From Larix kaempferi (lineage: Eukaryota; Streptophyta; Pinopsida; Pinales; Pinaceae), in the NCBI GenBank assembly GCA_027924585.1, contig BSBM01000050.1, positions 372,001 through 436,000 on the forward strand: a stretch of 64,000 nucleotides of DNA, read 5' to 3'. This document shows, one piece after another, positions 1 to 11,360 of the stretch. Under the pieces are notes generated by a model. It was not told the origin of the DNA. It did not search any database and saw only the letters and a program-made list of their open reading frames with translations. The position numbers and the translations under genes were made by a program. The stretch's first letter is position 1. Every line of letters starts with the position of its first letter.

Positions 1-344
1 CTGATGGCACTACACAAACAAAACATTATTTTATGATACTAGAAGCTGACAAGCTTTCTCTAGAAAGGGCTCTTAGAAGTCCTTCGGCAATATGTAATTT
101 GATTATAACTAATGAAATACATTTTTTTCTCTGGAAAAAAAATGCTCAACCATAATAAACAATATATAGTTTAATGGTTTATAAAAATATTCTAAATTCA
201 ATTTTTTTTTAACAAGAACGGTTAATTTTTATTAGAGAAAACACGGTTGGGCTTACGCCTAATCAACCCATCATACAAAGCCAAAGTGCTCAAAACTCAA
301 AGATTCCCTTATCCTACAAATACAATATACAAGAAGCTGCCATC

Positions 345-860
345 TTACGGGATGGGAGACCATATAGGAATATCATCATTCAGTATCAAGTCTGTTGGGG
401 CTAATAGGCAGCCTGCATTGGCCCTAAAGTCAGCTTCTTGATTCAGACTTCGAAGGATGTGGAAGTAGGAGGCAGAATTGAATTTTTGCAACAAATTTCG
501 GACTCGTTGCAAGTTCTTATTTAACACCGCATTATTGTAATGTTCTTCAGTGTTTAAGAGTTTAATGAGGATTTCCGAATCACCAAAAATTTGAAGATCA
601 TGATCTCCGTTTCCATGAGCTATTTGACAAGCTTTGAGCATACTTAATAATTCAACCTGGTTATTTGTACACTGCCCTAACTCCCAGCTAAAACTACCCT
701 TAATTTTACCATCAGGAGCATAGAAAACCCCTCCGGCTCCAGCTCTTCCAGGATTTCCTTTAGCTACCCCATCGAAAAAAATTATGTCTTTACCTTGATT
801 CTTCCACCACTGATGAAATTCATATTCTATTAAAAGGAGATGTTTGATTTTTCTTTGTAT
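345..860 (-). pseudogene. RNase H domain fragment, probably the 3' end of a LINE
   Basis: On the minus strand an open frame runs from about 860 to a stop at 345. It reads as a plant RNase H domain, the enzyme that removes RNA from RNA/DNA hybrids and often ends plant LINE ORF2 proteins. Visible motifs in order are FFDGVAKGNPG (first catalytic Asp, codon 771-773), TNNQVELL (Glu), FGDSEIL (Asp) and LNQEADFRANAG (last Asp), so the four acidic residues are all present. An ATG at 641 would start after the first Asp, so the real protein began further upstream. Upstream sequence turns AT-rich with no reverse transcriptase, so this is a fragment. A stand-alone host RNase H-like gene is the alternative. 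Confidence 0.7.
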
Positions 861-865
861 TATTT

Positions 866-1214
866 ATAATAATGTTATTTTTTTCTATAATAAGAAAATA
901 CATATTTTTATTTTATTTTATTTTATTGAAATGATCAAAACAAATAATTTTTAAATATATATTTTTATTATTTTTTATTATCTTATTTTAATAAAATATT
1001 ATTTTTTCTTTATTATCAATATTTATAAAAACAATTAACAAATAAAATTAATAAATAAAAATTAATATTTACTTGTAAAAAGAGTTTAAAAGGTGAAGTC
1101 ATTAACGTATCTCTATGTCTGAAAGTTTTCCCCTATTTATACAAGAATGTTGTTAATTTATTATTCCCTCCATAAATATACTAATTGATGATTAGTCAAA
1201 TTTCATTGACTTCT
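866..1214. other. AT-rich non-coding DNA
   Basis: Very AT-rich sequence made mostly of A/T runs. I see no reading frame, RNA gene or terminal repeat in it. Confidence 0.6.
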
Positions 1215-1515
1215 ATTAATATGTTTTTTTATACAATTGTTTTTACAAAGTTTCTAAAGTTTGGCAAAATTTCATTATTAAATATAATATTTTAAAAACT
1301 TAAAATAAATTTACAAATTTTTTAAATACAATATTTGAAAATTTTTGTTGGTGCAGGACGTCAGTCAATTAATATGTTTTTTTATACAATTGTTTTTACA
1401 AAGTTTCTAAAGTTGGGCAAAATTTCATTATTAAATATAATATTTTAAAAACTTAAAATAAATTTACAAATTTTTAAAATACAATATTTGAAAATTTTTG
1501 TTGGTGCAGGACGTC
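1215..1515. repeat. two-copy tandem repeat, period about 153 bp
   Basis: Two nearly identical units, about 1215-1362 and 1368-1515. Each starts near TTAATATGTTTTTTTATAC and ends with TTGGTGCAGGACGTC. They differ by only a few bases or short indels, so the duplication is fairly recent. The unit is AT-rich and non-coding. Confidence 0.9.
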
Positions 1516-1619
1516 TCAGATTAAATCCTAATGGAGTCATTTTAATTGCCAAACATAAAAAATAAATAAAATTAATTTTTAAATCTAAAATTTATAAAAA
1601 TGTCACCTAACGGAAACTT

Positions 1620-1905
1620 GTTGGAGGGCATAAATATAAGAGGCATAAAGATCAGGACGACTGTGACGACTACTTTATAGGGGAAACACGCCTCTCAACA
1701 ATAAGTTCGCGGTGACAGCAGCAGACAAGGCGCTTTAGTTCTTCCCCTGAAAAGCATGGCTAAGATGCAAGCAATAGCTTTATGGCAGAGCGTGTAAATG
1801 GTATGAGAGAATGATTGTATTCGATTCTAGACTGCCCAAGCTCTGTCTACTAAGGATACTTGATGCAAAATCGGCTCCAGCTAAGGTAATCACTTGCATC
1901 TAACC
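1620..1905 (+). other. possible 5' end of a host gene (TATA-like box, ATG, splice-donor-like site)
   Basis: A TATA-like TAAATATAAG at 1631-1640 lies about 115 bp before an ATG at 1756 in a good plant start context (AAGCATGGC). The frame from this ATG closes after 13 codons. Another frame is open from about 1780 to a donor-like AAG/GTAATC at 1886. This could be a first exon or a gene fragment, but I recognise no protein. The duplicated, intron-like DNA that follows fits, without proving, a transcribed locus. Confidence 0.2.
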
Positions 1906-1990
1906 AAGATTCTCTCCTCTTCTCCGAAAAGATTAGGAAAATTGATTCTGTGGAAGAAATTTAAATATCAAATCTGTTTTTCACATAATT

Positions 1991-3422
1991 TTTTTAGATA
2001 ATATTCATATATTCCCATTGAATAAAAAATATTCTGACAAAGAAATTATATGCCCAGTAAGTATCAAGTATTCAATTTTTTGGGTGGTGTGCATGGATTT
2101 TATGAATATATACAATCTCGGCAATCTGTTTCTGAATGAAAGTATTTTGAAATTTTGATTTACAGCCAATTGATCTCTCTTAAAAAAATAGAATAGATTT
2201 TGTTGAGTTTTTAATTCAAACATTGTCACTGATCTACCACTCGTTGGTTGAGTGCTTGATTTTATTTGCTATTGCGTCTCTAGGCCAACATTCTTTATAG
2301 CAGTAGGATACCTTGATGATCCTGATTGTTGATTCCCTCCATCCAACGGGAAAGGAGGAAAGTCAACCTTTGACCTTGTTCCATGCCCGTTGGATGAAGG
2401 GAATCAACAATCGAGATAAGCTCAGGCGGATACCTTAGCCAGAATGCAAAGACTTGTGTTGTAAACTTGTCATTTCTTCCTCTCTATAATTTTCTCATCT
2501 ATGAATTTATATGCACAGAGATTACATATGCAAGAATTGCATTATTATCTGTTAGTTGATTCTTTAGATTGATGACATGGTCATAATATGTGGCATATTT
2601 TTTAAGCATATGGATTGTAACTGTGCCATTAATTCACGTAGAATTATATTCAAAATTGCGGCTTCAATCTGACGTAGGTTTTCTTCCAATCCAATTTTGA
2701 ATTAATCACAAGGGCAATGGACGCATGCTACAATAGTTTATACAACAGTAGACTTGAAGCTACAAAGTTTTTTTGGATAATATTTATATATTCTAATTGA
2801 ATAAAAAATATTCTCTAAGAAATTATATGTCCTATGACTATCAAGTACTCAATTTGTTTGAGTGGTGTGCATGGATTTTATGAATATATACAATCTAGGC
2901 AATCTATTTTTGAATGAAAGTCTTTTGAAATTTTGATTTACAACCAATTGATCTCTCTTAAAAAAATTGAATTTATTTTGTTGAGTTTTTAATTTAAACA
3001 TTGGCACTGATCTACATCTAGTTGGTTGAGTGCTTGATTTTATTTTCCATTGTGTCTCTAGGCCAATATTCTTTACAACCGCGAGATACCTTAGCCATAA
3101 TGGAAATACCTGTGTTGCAAGTGTCATTTCTTCCTCTCTATAATTTCCTCATTTATGAATTTATATGCGCGGAGATTACATATGCAAGAATTGCATTATT
3201 ATTTGTTAGTTGATTCTGGATGCTCAGATTGATGGCACAATCAAAATATTTGGCATTTTTTAAACATATGGATTATAATTGTGCCATTAATCCGAGTAGA
3301 ATTATATTCAAACTTGCGGCTTCAATTTGACGTAGGTTTTCTTCCAATCCAATTTTGAATTAATCATGAGGGCAATGGATGCATGCTACAATATTTTATA
3401 CAATAGTAGACTCAAAGCTTTC
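1991..3422. repeat. tandem duplication of a ~0.65-0.78-kb non-coding segment
   Basis: Copy A (about 1991-2764) and copy B (about 2769-3422) align along their whole length, for example at the AATAAAAAATATTCT, GGTGTGCATGGATTTTATG and TTTATGAATTTATATGC stretches. Divergence is clearly visible, perhaps 10 percent. Copy A is longer mainly because it holds the inverted-repeat insertion at 2315-2427. Minus-strand open frames in both copies translate alike, but these look like shadows of an AT-rich repeat rather than a gene. Confidence 0.85.
2315..2427. mobile_element. small inverted-repeat element (MITE-like) with a 9-bp target duplication
   Basis: Two 27-bp arms, 2324-2350 and 2386-2412, are inverted repeats with one mismatch (arm core TTGATTCCCTCCATCCAACG). 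The insert is flanked by the direct repeat GGATACCTT at 2306-2314 and 2428-2436. The sister copy of the duplication carries only one GATACCTT at 3085-3092 and no insert, which serves as the empty site. A 9-bp duplication is typical of Mutator-like transposons. The arms are subterminal rather than exactly terminal, so the family call is tentative. Confidence 0.65.
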
Positions 3423-3511
3423 GCAGCTGGATGTAATGTTATACATTTTTTTGGCTCTAATTTGGGTAGAGAATTTTTTTAGATTGCATGTTTGAATGAT
3501 CACTCTAATGT

Positions 3512-4717
3512 TGTTGGGAGAGGCCCAAATGCATCAGTTTTGATGAAAGAAGTACAAGTTAAGCGAGGCCTAACATCAGTCAGTTTTGGGAGAAACAACT
3601 CCGCAATTCCCAAGAGTAGGGCATGGAGCGACGCGAAGTCAGGAGAAAAGGACATGTCCCCTTAGTAACAATGAAGTACTAAGGACAGTCAAGGTAGTTG
3701 AAGCAGTTATGCAGGAAGCGGAGGACTGTCAGCTACAAGAGCGAAGAGTAAAGAGGCGGAATGGTGTAAAGGACGCACCATGTCAGCATCATAGCTACGC
3801 GGTCAGAACTGTGACTGTCAGAGAAGCGTCAGAATCCAGAGGAAGTGGCGCAAAGGACAATATAGCTCTAGCGAAGTAAAGACAAAGCATGGTCAATAGG
3901 AGAACTGTGCCATTTTGGGTTTAAGGGTACTATGGGGTTTCATCCCATAATTATTGTAAAGATGTGACCTTCGGGCACAATCTATAAAAGGGGCAATTTT
4001 TCATAAGGAAGGGTTAGAATTTGTTAGATCTTATTAGAATACTATAAGAATTATTGTAGATCTATGCAGAGAGATCTAAGAGATGAAAAGACTCTGCAGC
4101 TGTGCGCACATAGATCTATTGTAGAGAAGAGTTTGCAGCTGAGTGAGCAGACTGGAACTGTTAACCCCTTCCAGGAAATATAATAACAGTTCCTGTGGAC
4201 GTAGCTCCCATATGGGGGGTGAACCACATAAATATCCATGTTGTGTGATTGTGTCTATGAGTTATTTTATGTTCATGAATGCTTATGTTTTTATATGTAT
4301 TTTCATGTGTGCGTTGATTAGAATAATATGCCAAGTGGTGGACACATATGTCTGAATATGCTAAGTGTTAATGAATGTGATAAATGCGTAGTTGCCTAGT
4401 AAAAAAGTTAAGGAATAACAGTAATTCAGCGGAGTCTGTATTGTTAGAACTGCGAAGTGTGTAGTCACATAATTGCACTGTTATAATAGAGGTATATGCG
4501 AAGTAAGGAGAACTCCGCTAGAAGCTATATACATATCCACGCATCACCACGGTTACAGAAACCTGCTTCTGTAATCCCCCATAACTTTGCCTCAAGTGAG
4601 ACCTCAGCCTGCTCACAGGTTGTTGCTGAAAGGGTCGTTGAAAAGGGGTTTGTTGGGTCTGTGAGAGAGAGCTTCGCAGAACCCGGGTCAGCCTAAGGAA
4701 AGATATAGTATCCAACA
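3512..4717 (+). repeat. Element 1 5' LTR
   Basis: 1206 bp, TGTTGG...CCAACA. It aligns with 27476-28620 over its length, including the GAAACAACTCCGCAATTCC block near the start and the TGAGAGAGAGCTTCGCAGAACC block near the end. It keeps a TATA region that the 3' copy has lost. No clear tRNA primer site follows: TGGTTATGTTGTCGTGC at 4720 is in the right place, but I cannot match it to a tRNA. Confidence 0.93.
3981..3990 (+). promoter_or_regulatory. TATA box of the Element 1 5' LTR
   Basis: TCTATAAAAG lies about 470 bp into the LTR, as expected for a U3 promoter. The matching segment is deleted from the 3' LTR. Confidence 0.6.
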
Positions 4718-4835
4718 AATGGTTATGTTGTCGTGCTAAAGAACTGGTGATATGTGATGTTGTTATGATTGAGACCATGAAGAAGGAAGCGTAATGAACA
4801 AGGTTCATTGCCGCGCTAAGAACTAGTAATCTATT

Positions 4836-5310
4836 ATGTGGTATCCAAAAAAGACAGAAATAGAGAACTGGGTAAGCCAGACAGAACTTGAGTTTGCACA
4901 GAAAGAGAACAAACATCCGCGTCTGACCATAGAACAATGGTTGCAGAGGTACATATTCATTGACTTACATCAAATTTTCTTTGCACCATTTGCTACTAAG
5001 TTGCATCAATGGATATCGAGGATAATAGAACGCAAAAATTGTTCCCAAGGTGGAGAACCTTCAGCTTGGACTCTAGAGCTAATTTAGAGGCTTAAAGGCA
5101 TTGATAACCAAATTTCAAGAGTAGTAGAATTTTGGTTGGGTAGCTTACTTGAAGGATACGTTACATAGTTTTTTGTGGACACGTCGAAGTCCTGTAGCAC
5201 AGCGGAAGGAGATTTCTTCAAAGGATTTATAGGTAAGTACCTGAAAAACCTCAGTTTATACATTAAAATGCTACTAGCTGAAAAACAAGTCTTAAGAATG
5301 CAATTAGATT
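4836..5310 (+). pseudogene. Element 1 pre-gag / gag N-terminal region
   Basis: This frame begins at an ATG 119 bp after the LTR and reads through two in-frame TAG codons to about 5310. The translation is mixed alpha-helical (for example RLTIEQWLQRYIFIDLHQIFF and LYIKMLLAEKQVLRMQL, seen in separate parts). I recognise no named domain. Its position between LTR and gag suggests the amino-terminal part of the Gag polyprotein or a small upstream ORF. The stops make it non-functional here. Confidence 0.45.
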
Positions 5311-5329
5311 CCTAGGGTTTGAGTCTGTA

Positions 5330-6793
5330 ATGTTCAGTAACACAGATAGTGACACAGTCGAAGATATTGGTATTTTAAGAAGTGGGAAAAGATATAAAAC
5401 TAGTACTCGAAAGAGGTCTCGTGAAGCCGAACCTTGCACTTTCCTAGAAGCCTTGTTAGGAAGTGATAGAGACTCATATCAGGTTGAGTCTGATACTGAA
5501 ACAGGACCCAGATGCACTCGTTATCAACCTATTACTCCGCAGAAACCCCTAGTTGAGGGAAGAAATCTTACTAGTCCGCAAAACGCTAGTAGCAGTAATA
5601 CTGTTGGAGCAAATACCCAGAATCAGTCAAGTAGTGGTATACCTTCATTGTCTCAGAACTCTATACCTCCTAGAAGAAGAATGGCAGGCGACATTAAGCT
5701 ACCCATTTTTAAAGGAATTGGTCTAGAAGACCCAGAGCAACATTGGTTTCACTGTGAAGTCGTGTGGAATGTTAAGCAAGTCCAGGATGATGCTATAAGA
5801 CAAGCTCAACTAGTTACCACATTTAGAGACAGAGCTCTAACATGGTTCATGAAGTATTATGTTGGATAGAACATATCGCTCTTTGATATCAGAACTGCGC
5901 TTATTAGAGAATTCAAGAAACCTAAGTCAGAATCTCAGTGCATCACAGAATTAAAAGAAATCAAACATAAACCTAATGAGACTATATGGGAGTTTGATCA
6001 AAAGTTCAAAGCATTATTAGATCAAGTTAGCTTGAGATAGCACCGCAACAACATCAAGAATGGTTTATAGTTGCATTATTTCCCCATATTAGATTGTCGT
6101 TGATGCAACAAAAGGTAGCATCGCAAACAAAAGCATTAGAGATTGCGATGAAGCTAGAAGCTTCGCCCATTGGAGAAACTAGCACATGTATGGTACAAAT
6201 ACATACATAGTTAGCTAATTTGACATTACAACTACAAGATATCAAGAAAGGAAAATAAACCAGAGAAGAAGTTTGGTGTACAAAATGTAAAGGAGAAGGG
6301 AAGTCTAAGGAACATTGTCCTGTATTCAAAGACTACATTAATAGTGGAGCACAAAACCCATTGAATCAACAGCAAGGACCATGGTGTGAAATTTTCCGAT
6401 GTAGAGGACATCGCCCAGAAGACTGTTACCTGCTTCAAAAATATCTGTAGACACCTAAGAATATGTACTGTACATTCTGTAAGTCAGTTGGACATGATGA
6501 TACCAACTACAGAGCTTATGATGTCATGATAGAGAAAGCACGATGTCTACAGAGTATAAGGAGAAACACCACATCATACTGAAAATGCACAGTATGACCA
6601 AGGCACATATAGAGGACATGGTGGATACAGGGGAAGATGATGAAACACTGGCCAACAAGGAAGAGGAAGAGGTCAGATTGTATGCTATAAATGCACTCAA
6701 CCAAGACATCTAGCAAGAGACTGTCATAATCCATGTACTACTTGTAAATACTGTAAGTCATTCGACCATGTCCCATTTTGCAAGGCAAAATGA
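5330..6793 (+). pseudogene. gag: Element 1 gag (capsid and zinc-knuckle nucleocapsid), broken
   Basis: Gag would build the particle and bind the element RNA. The ATG at 5330 opens 179 codons. The first ~115 residues are polar and low in complexity. A retrotransposon capsid domain then starts near DIKLPIFKGIGLEDPEQHWF and includes TTFRDRALTWFMKYY. After stops and frame changes the capsid continues (5880-6180), followed by cysteine-rich stretches: WCTKCKGEGKSKEHC, MYCTFCKSVGHDD and VCYKCTQPRHLARDC, the last a clear CX2CX4HX4C knuckle, then CKYCKSFDHVPFC. Several knuckles in a row are a feature of this gypsy group. Nonsense codons and frameshifts show that it is dead. Confidence 0.85.
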
Positions 6794-6996
6794 AACCTAA
6801 ATGACCAGAAGGACAGAACCAGAATATATAGATGATTGCAGCTGAAAAGAGAAACAAGGATCACAACATTCATGTTGTGACGCAAAGTGGAGCCACAACA
6901 GGAGATGACTGAACAAATGAAGCTTCAACTTATGAAGATCACTTAAACAGAGAAAATCCTATTGGTGGGGCTTGGGTAAGAAAAGAAACTGGGAAA

Positions 6997-7887
6997 ATGC
7001 CTACATTTAACCCTGACCAAGAAAAGAAGAAATTCATGGAAGCCAGGAAAAGATTTCAGGATGTGGAACATTCAACTACAAGAACCCAATTGCGAAGTGA
7101 AACACCACTTGTGATTGATATGCCAACTTCGTATGATGGATCCCGAACTTCACCAGAACAGACCAGTCTTGTTACGCAGTTCCTACAGAGCTATATGCAG
7201 CTGCTAAGACATCAAAATGCCTTTGAAGAATTACTGAACCTATTAGGACATTACGAACAACGTAATACGGTAAATAATGCAGATAGCGCAGTTCATCATA
7301 TCAAAATCAATAGAAGGACCAGAAGAGAAATGAGATTAAGTGCGCAGATTGGAGATTTTGAAATGGACCAGATCATTCTCGACTTAGGCTCAGAAGTGAA
7401 TGTATTAACAAAGCAAACATGGGAACATATGGGAAATCGAAAGTTATCCTAGTCACCTATACAGTTGAGACTAGTAAATCGGCAAAAGGTTCTACATTTT
7501 GGGAGATTATCAAATGTCCTTGTTGACATTGATGGAGTGCGAAGTAAAGAAGACTTAGAGGTTATCGATATTATAGATGACAACAATCCTTATCTTGCAC
7601 TATTAGGGATTGAATGGGAAATAGACAACCTCGCAATCATCAATCTCAAGAAAAAAAAGATGATATTTGAAGGACCATATATCAGGGTCATCGCACCTTT
7701 GGATCCTGCACAAGGACCCAGATATGTTGAACCAGTACAAGAAGAGTGCAGAAATCAAGATCTCGATAATATCTACAAGATGACAGTGAATCGAGCATAT
7801 TACATTAATGCTACAAATGACAGAACATTAAGTTGGATATGCGGTAGTTCTTTCATATTAGACTCAGATGTGGGACTAGAGAACTAG
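6997..7887 (+). pseudogene. pro: Element 1 aspartic protease region
   Basis: From 6997 to 9300 the same frame stays readable apart from single stop codons, so this is one ancestral polyprotein. The retroviral-type aspartic protease, which cleaves Gag-Pol, is seen at 7320-7660. The active-site strand reads QIILDLGSEVNVL; the catalytic Asp is present and the usual D-S/T-G is D-L-G, as in several plant gypsy proteases. The C-terminal flap region includes YLALLGIEWEIDNLAIINL. One TAG at 7450 interrupts the domain and another at 7885 ends the open stretch. Confidence 0.75.
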
Positions 7888-7896
7888 CAGAGCAGA

Positions 7897-8775
7897 ATGC
7901 ACGAAGTATCAGCAAGACGATGTGCGAAGATCACAAATTCACTACGTTGGATTGGAACAAAGGTAAGTCCAATTCCTACTTATGATGGTCTAGGAAATAT
8001 ACATGCATTTCTTCATGAATATCTGGTCTCAGTTCCAACAAAACATAAGTTAGTTGCTCTAGATATAATACTGCGCCCTACACCTGCTCGATGGTGGGAT
8101 GCGCATAAAGAGAACCTAAAAACATGGGAAGAATGTCAGCACATGATGGAAATTATATTTGCAGAACATGATGAGATAGCACAAGCAAAATATAATGGAA
8201 AGACTGATCCCAGATATCATATAGAACTTCGATTGAAAGCTTGGATACATACACCTATGCAAGAATGGGTTCACATGTTTACACACACATTAGATCAAAT
8301 ACCAAAGAATTGGTATGCAGAATCCAAACTTCGCAGAGGCATAGTAGATTGGCACATACTGATAACTGACTTTCAATTCACTTTCAATTTTGAGAATGAT
8401 TGTACAAGTATCAGTGAGGATCTGTAAGTCATTAAAAAGAAGATATTCAATGATACCCCACTACCAATATATATACAACCAGATTGGGATATAGAGCTTG
8501 AGCATGCCCTTGAATGTTATAACTTCGCATTAGATGAAGATGAAGATGAAGATCCTCGAGATGTGCATATACCTGATTCAGAAGGAGAACGCAATGTTGA
8601 AGGACTTGACTTAGAAATTCCAGAACTGAGTAGTCCTGTACTGAAGACTAGAAAGATCAACATTAGCACTGAGAATGAACCAAATTTTGCTTCTATTGGG
8701 GATTACTGGGATGAAGAAACAGTAGGACAGATTGAAGACCTATTCTGCGAATATCAATATTTATTCCCTACATAG
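7897..8775 (+). pseudogene. Element 1 second gag-like domain between protease and RT
   Basis: This frame-1 stretch lies between the protease and RT. Its translation has the look of a retrotransposon gag domain: SPIPTYDGLGNIHAFLHEY, then ALDIILRPTPARWWDAHKE, then NLKTWEECQHMMEIIFAEH, which parallels the usual order of a FDG-type start, an A/W-W motif and an E-F helix. An acidic linker (DEDEDEDPRD) follows and leads to the RT. Stops at 8425 and 8773 interrupt it. The true gag with zinc knuckles lies upstream, so this is a duplicate or a domain with another role. The gag-like call rests on motif resemblance alone. Confidence 0.55.
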
Positions 8776-8784
8776 TTTTCCGGG

Positions 8785-9536
8785 ATGAAAGGCATTTTAG
8801 ATGACTTGGGAGTTATGAAAATACCTCTCAAGCCAAATGAAAAGTCTATTAAGCAGAGACCTTACAGGTTGAATCCAAGATATAAAGAAAGGGTTAAAGC
8901 AGAAATTGATCAAATGCTTGATGCAGGAATTATTGAATCAGTAGAGGAATCAGAGTGGATAAGTCCTATGTTCATTCATGATAAGAAAGCGAAAGTCAAG
9001 ATCAGAATCTGTGTGGACCTCAGAAAGTTAAATGACGCCTCGCTGCATGATCCATTTCCTACTCCATTTACAGAAGAAGTGCTAGATAATGTTGGAGGAA
9101 ATGAAGCATACTCATTCACTGATGGATTTTCTGGATATCATGAGATCAGAATTGCTACTGAAGACAGACATAAGACAACATTTGCTACTGAATGGGGATC
9201 ATATCAGTATACAATTATGCCCTTTGGTTTGAAAATCCACCTGCTATTTTTTCAAGAGTTCTTGTCGCTGCATTTAAGGAGTAAATTCATAAGTTCTTAG
9301 AAGTCTATTTTGATGACTGGACAGTATTTGGTCTATTGAAGAATCATTATGTGAACTTAAGAATGATGTTAGCGAAGTGTAGACAGCATCAGATTTCCTT
9401 GAATCTACAGAAAAGCATCTTCTGTGTTCCTTATGGAATTCTATTGGGACACATTGTATGTAAGAAAGGACTGATGGTTGATCCAGCGAAGATCGCAATT
9501 ATTGTGAATCTTCCAGCACCTAACTCAGTGAAATAG
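8785..9536 (+). pseudogene. pol: Element 1 reverse transcriptase
   Basis: The RT would copy element RNA into DNA. Visible motifs are QRPYRLNPRYKERVKAEID, IRICVDLRKLNDA, YSFTDGFSGYHEIRI (catalytic Asp of motif A), YTIMPFGLK and, in another frame, VYFDDWTVFG (the YxDD box). A frameshift at about 9240-9300 separates motif A from YFDD. The thumb/connection follows to a stop at 9534-9536. All catalytic aspartates can be read, so loss of function comes from the frameshift and stops. Ty3/gypsy type. Confidence 0.9.
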
Positions 9537-9548
9537 CTACGCACTACA

Positions 9549-10115
9549 TTGGGACACATAGGATACTATAGAAAGTTTATCAAAGGATATGCGCAACTCA
9601 CTACGCCTATGGAGAAATTGTTGAAGAAAGATGCGAAGTACAGTTGGACTGAATATTTCCAAAGAGGATTAGACACACTGAAAGAGAAAATGGTCACCAT
9701 GCCTATTCTAGTCTTTTTGGACTGGAACAAACCATTTCCTGTACATGTAGATGCTTCATCTATAGCACTTGGTATTGTACTATCTCAACCAGGCGAGGGA
9801 GGTATCTATCATCCCATCACATTTTGAAGTAAAAATCTATCTTCAACAGAAAAGAACTATCCCACGACAGAAAGGGAAGGCTTTGTGATGGTATACGCAT
9901 TGCATAAGTTTAGACACCATCTGCTAGGTTCGCATTTCTGCATGTTTACTGACCATTCAACTTTGAAGTACTTGGTCAACAAACTAGTGTTAGGGGGGAG
10001 AATATGCAAATTGCTTTTTCTATTTCAGGAATATGATTTTGAAATCATTGTGAAGCTAGGGAGATTGAATGTTGGACCTGACCATCTGTCATGCATTGAG
10101 TCAGGTGAAGAATGA
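9549..10115 (+). pseudogene. pol: Element 1 RT connection and RNase H
   Basis: This is in the same frame as the preceding YFDD segment, after one stop. GHIGYYRKFIKGYAQLTTP is the RT-RNase H connection, and FPVHVDASSIALGIVLSQ carries the first RNase H Asp. After a stop at 9826 the frame resumes with TEREGFVMVYALHKFRHHL (Glu), FCMFTDHSTLKYL (Asp) and NVGPDHLSCIE (last Asp). The catalytic set is complete but the gene is split by a nonsense codon. Confidence 0.88.
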
Positions 10116-10239
10116 AGTAATCTAGAGGATAGTCTACCAGATGCACATTTGTTTGCTATCCATATAGCAGATGACTACTACAACGACATTGTAGATTTCT
10201 TGACTACAGGTCTAGAACCTAAAGAGTTTACTACATAGC

Positions 10240-11360
10240 AGAAGAAACAGATAGTTTTAAAAGCAGGTGATTTTACTCTAATTACAGGACAATTATAGAA
10301 GCTAGGACCAGATGAAGTATTGAGAAGATGCGTACTAGAACATGAAAGACCTAGTATACTGGCTGAAGCACATTCAGGTGTATCTGGAGGACATTACGCA
10401 GGAAGGGATACCATGCAGAAAATTTTGAGATCAGGACTATGGTGGCCTACAATACACAAATATTCAAAAGAACATTGTTGAAGTTGTGATGTATGCCAAA
10501 GAACAGGAAAGCCATCTCGTCGAGATGGAATGCCATTGATGCCACAATTGACCTTGCAAGCATTTGATAAATGGGCTATTGACTTTGTGGGACCTATTAA
10601 CCCACCAGGGAAGCGAAATGGTTCGAGATGGCCAGAGGTAAAACCAGTAAAGGACTGTAGCGCAGTTCATCTTTGAGAATATTTTGACAAGATTTGGATG
10701 TCCAAAGATTTTAATGAGCAATTAGGGAACTCATTTCCTGAACATAACTATTGCACCCTTGACAGAATAATTTGAGATCTACCATCAGAAGAGCACACCA
10801 TATCATCCACAAGCTAATGGCACTGTAAAAGCTTTTAACAAAGTACTGGAAAATGCGTTGACCAAGGTATGCAACACAAACATGGATGATTGGGATCTCA
10901 GAATACCAATAGTATTATGGGAATATAGAACAAATTGTAAGAAGTTGACAGGTTATACACCTTTTAGATTAGCATATGGACAGGAAGCTATCATGCCCAT
11001 GGAATACATAGTACCAAGCCTGAGAATTGCAGCATTCACAGCTATGGCTGATGAAGAGACAACGGATGAAAGACTACTACACTTAGTTGTGCTAGAGGAA
11101 GATCACTTCATTGCGGGCTTTCACCAACAAGTGCGGAAAGACAGAGAAAAATCATGGCATGATAGGCACATCAAGTACAAATTCTTCCAGGTAGGAGACC
11201 TTGTACTCCTCTATGATAGCAAATTTATGAAATTTTCGGGAAAATTCAAAATGCATTGGTTAGGACCATATATTGTTAAGCATGTCACTAGTGGTGGAGT
11301 AGTTCAGTTAGCCACACTACTTGGAGAAAATTTGAAAGGACTTGTTAATGGGAGTAGACT
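10240..11360 (+). pseudogene. pol: Element 1 integrase, cut by Element 2
   Basis: Integrase would join the cDNA to the chromosome. The zinc-binding part is seen at about 10340-10500 (AEAHSGVSGGHYAG, then C...CDVCQ after a stop). The core begins with [13 protein letters not shown] (first Asp). A small deletion and frameshift follow near 10620-10670. The second catalytic position reads ILMSN followed by a stop (Asp changed to Asn), and the third reads [11 protein letters not shown] (Glu changed to Lys). From 10858 the C-terminal part is open, with a GPY-like [14 protein letters not shown] motif. Element 2 interrupts it at 11360; the last codons resume at 23940. Confidence 0.9.

Noticed and set aside
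2005-3127. Similar minus-strand ORFs in the two duplication copies
   Set aside because: The similarity is explained by DNA duplication. The ORFs are short, AT-driven and shift ends between copies.
4051-4937. Minus-strand ORFs across the Element 1 LTR and leader
   Set aside because: They lie antisense to the LTR and pre-gag, with no domain or matching context.
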